Shown here piece after piece: positions 10,833-12,898 of a stretch of 12,898 nt of DNA; the stretch's first letter is position 1, and every line of letters begins with the position of its first letter. The position numbers were made by a program, and so were the translations under genes. Location of the stretch: assembly GCA_902797455.1 (NCBI GenBank), contig CADBTE010000396.1, positions 1 to 12,898 on the forward strand, in the 5' to 3' direction. Below the pieces are notes generated by a model. The model saw only the letters and a list, made by a program, of their open reading frames with translations. It had not been told where the DNA came from and searched no databases. Source of the stretch: an uncultured Planctomycetota bacterium. Lineage in GTDB: Bacteria; Planctomycetota; Planctomycetia; Pirellulales; Thermoguttaceae.

Positions 10833-12898
10833 ATGGCCCTGAATCGCGCGATCTCGATCTGTTTGGCGATTACCGCGCTTTTTTCCATCGCGATGCTGCA
10901 GATGGGCGGGGATGCGGAGCACCCCCTTTTGCTCCCGGTCTTGGCCGTCCCGATCCTGGGGACGGCGGTCTGGTGGGTTGATTTCAAGGAGAAGTTTTCC
11001 CTTTCAGAAGGTTGGGCAAATGTGCTGATCCTTCTGGTGACGATACTTAATTTGGGGAAACTCATTCAGGCCCCCAGTATGTTTTTGGCCTATTCCATCG
11101 CTAATATTCTCATCTGGGTTCAACTGATCCTTTTCTATCGAAAAAAGGATATCTTGGTTCTATATCACATATTGACCCTTTCGTTCGTCAATGGCGGCGT
11201 CGCGTCTGTTTTTCATAATACATCCATTTTTGCCCCCCTTCTTCTCGCCTTCTTGTTTTCTGTCATTGTCGCGATTTCGCTAATATTCCTTCAGCAAGAG
11301 AACCGTTACTACCAAAACAACGCATTTTTAAAGCCAGCGTTTGGCGGCGGCGAAAAAATCGAGCGAGTGACCGTCGGTCACCTCGCTGTCTTGGCTGCCA
11401 GAACCATCGTCGGTTTCCCGCTGATGCTTGTGCTGGGGTACCGTTGGAAACAGTGGATCGAACGGGGACATCATTCGAAAGGCAAAAGAAAATCGGTTGA
11501 GGCGGCCGCGGTACAGATCTCTCCAAAGCAGACAACGCGAATGCCTCTTGTTGATCAGGCGCCCAGTTTTTCGACAGCCGCGGTTCCGTCATCGAGTCCT
11601 CCTGTGAGTGTTCGATATGTTGTCGGACTTTTGTTCGGCGCTTTGGGGTCGTTGATGCTTGGTGTTTTGATCTTTTTGACGCTCCCTCGTTTTCCTGAAA
11701 TCGAGATTGGTCAGATCCGGTTTGGACACGATCAGTGGCGGGGGACACCAGCCACGGTTAGATCGGTAGTCGGATTCAATGAACAAGTCCGGCTTGGGGA
11801 AATCGGACCTTCGGCCGATAATTTCGAAAAGGTGATGACCATCCGTTTTTCGGATCAAGAGGACGACCGACGGCAGGTTCTTCCCGAGAACGCCTTTTTT
11901 TATCTTCGGGGGACAGCCCTGGTTCGCTACGAGGATCGCTCTTGGTTTGCCCCGACCCCCACTTCCGAGAATTCTCCTGGAACAAGGTTCATCCCCCATC
12001 GGGGAAGATGGCCAGTCCGAGTACAACGGGGGCAGTCAAAGACCGAGGGATTTCAGGAGGCGATGAAGGGACCTGGTTATCTTTTCTCCGGAAAGAAAGA
12101 GACGCTCGGCTACGCGCTGTTTGATCGGCGCAACGGGGTTGTCCGGGAGGAGATCAATATGTTTCCTCTTTCGACGCCGATTCTGTTCACCGTTTGGCCC
12201 TATTTCCAGATTGGGCGGACATTCGGCCGTTTTGAGGATGGACGCTTGATTAGCATATCACGCGACCCGAACCGACAGATACGAGCGACCTATTACACCA
12301 ATGCCTTCTCTTCTGAAGGGCAGATCGATCTGATCCCCTATCAGAACGAGACGGACCGGCTTCTGGAACAGGCGATCTCGTATGACGCCGAGAAGTTCCC
12401 CGCGCTGAGTGAATTGGCCGTTCGTTGGGATAGGCAGTCCGGTCTTTCCCCGGAGCAGGTGGTTCAGCGGGCAAAGAATCTGGAAAACCATCTCCGCTCC
12501 AGCGGAGAATATCGCTATGTTCGAAGTGGTGTTCAACGGAAGGCGGAAATCGATCCTTTGGAAGATTTCGCCACGGAGCATCGTCAGGGACACTGCGAAT
12601 ATTTTGCCGGCGCTTTGGCTTTAATGCTCCGAGCCATTGGAATTCCATCGAGAGTAATTGTAGGCTTTATGTCTCAATATTCACCAGACGCGGAGGGGTT
12701 TTCCACTGTCCGGCAGTCCGATGCCCACACCTGGGTGGAGGCGTATATTCCACCAAGCGCCATTCCGGAAGGAACTTATGATCCGACGCTGGAGCAGGAA
12801 CGGCAATGGTGGTCGCAGGGCGGGTGGCTTCGTTTAGACGCAGTTCCTGTGGAGGAGTCGATGAAGACGTCCCGTTCTTTGGCGATCAGTTGGGGGAC
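10833..12898 (+). CDS. Membrane protein with transglutaminase-like domain (TgpA/DUF3488 type), 3' end outside window
   Basis: The frame is open from the ATG at 10833 (GGAG at 10824-10827) to the window end, giving 688 complete codons with no stop. About seven or eight hydrophobic segments lie in residues 7-280, including a clear one near 254-278 before a soluble part. A hydrophilic, Ser/Pro-containing loop lies at about 210-250. The transglutaminase/protease-like core carries the triad Cys588 (QGHCEYFAGALALMLRAIG), His632 (SDAHTWVEAYI) and Asp669 (WLRLDAVP). This order fits TgpA-like proteins, whose catalytic domain faces outside the membrane. A further C-terminal membrane segment and DUF4129-like part would be expected beyond the window. 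Such genes are often next to MoxR ATPase and DUF58 genes; none is visible here, but downstream is not seen. The substrate is unknown. Confidence 0.87.
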   Translation, partial: MALNRAISICLAITALFSIAMLQMGGDAEHPLLLPVLAVPILGTAVWWVDFKEKFSLSEGWANVLILLVTILNLGKLIQAPSMFLAYSIANILIWVQLILFYRKKDILVLYHILTLSFVNGGVASVFHNTSIFAPLLLAFLFSVIVAISLIFLQQENRYYQNNAFLKPAFGGGEKIERVTVGHLAVLAARTIVGFPLMLVLGYRWKQWIERGHHSKGKRKSVEAAAVQISPKQTTRMPLVDQAPSFSTAAVPSSSPPVSVRYVVGLLFGALGSLMLGVLIFLTLPRFPEIEIGQIRFGHDQWRGTPATVRSVVGFNEQVRLGEIGPSADNFEKVMTIRFSDQEDDRRQVLPENAFFYLRGTALVRYEDRSWFAPTPTSENSPGTRFIPHRGRWPVRVQRGQSKTEGFQEAMKGPGYLFSGKKETLGYALFDRRNGVVREEINMFPLSTPILFTVWPYFQIGRTFGRFEDGRLISISRDPNRQIRATYYTNAFSSEGQIDLIPYQNETDRLLEQAISYDAEKFPALSELAVRWDRQSGLSPEQVVQRAKNLENHLRSSGEYRYVRSGVQRKAEIDPLEDFATEHRQGHCEYFAGALALMLRAIGIPSRVIVGFMSQYSPDAEGFSTVRQSDAHTWVEAYIPPSAIPEGTYDPTLEQERQWWSQGGWLRLDAVPVEESMKTSRSLAISWG

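Overview
The window looks like a stretch of bacterial chromosome, not a mobile element. I saw no transposase, integrase, tRNA, rRNA, CRISPR array or phage gene. Base composition is moderately GC-rich (estimated by eye) and fairly even. The gene set is consistent with a planctomycete or a related PVC-type bacterium: Rho with a very long Arg/Gly/Asp-rich N-terminal extension, a squalene-hopene-cyclase-like protein, a secreted nucleoside hydrolase, and a rho-ribH-nusB-ftsY gene string. The taxonomic call is inference from gene content and was not searched.

Left part (1-3360): two divergent genes share a 388-bp intergenic region. On the minus strand is a FabH-like ketoacyl-ACP synthase III, cut by the window start, with an intact Cys-His-Asn triad. 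On the plus strand is a 662-residue squalene-hopene cyclase homologue with QW repeats, but its catalytic DxDD motif reads NCVD. A likely intrinsic terminator and then an extended -10 promoter separate it from the next unit.

Middle part (3650-5390): a signal-peptide-bearing nucleoside hydrolase is followed at short distance by coaE (dephospho-CoA kinase), the last step of coenzyme A synthesis.

Right part (5437-12898): a good promoter candidate and a roughly 195-nt leader precede rho. Then follow ribH, nusB, ftsY and a membrane-anchored transglutaminase-like protein that runs off the window. All are on the plus strand with gaps of 53-77 bp, so this could be one transcription unit. It combines transcription termination (Rho), antitermination/rRNA processing (NusB), riboflavin synthesis (RibH) and membrane protein targeting (FtsY).

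The most unusual features are in this right part. RibH carries a roughly 24-residue insertion in its C-terminal active-site segment, plus a tail of about 150 residues made of an acidic block followed by a Gly/Lys/Arg-rich block. Rho carries about 390 extra N-terminal residues that are also Arg/Gly-rich and include a short tandem repeat. NusB has an acidic insert. Whether these low-complexity extensions work together is a hypothesis only.
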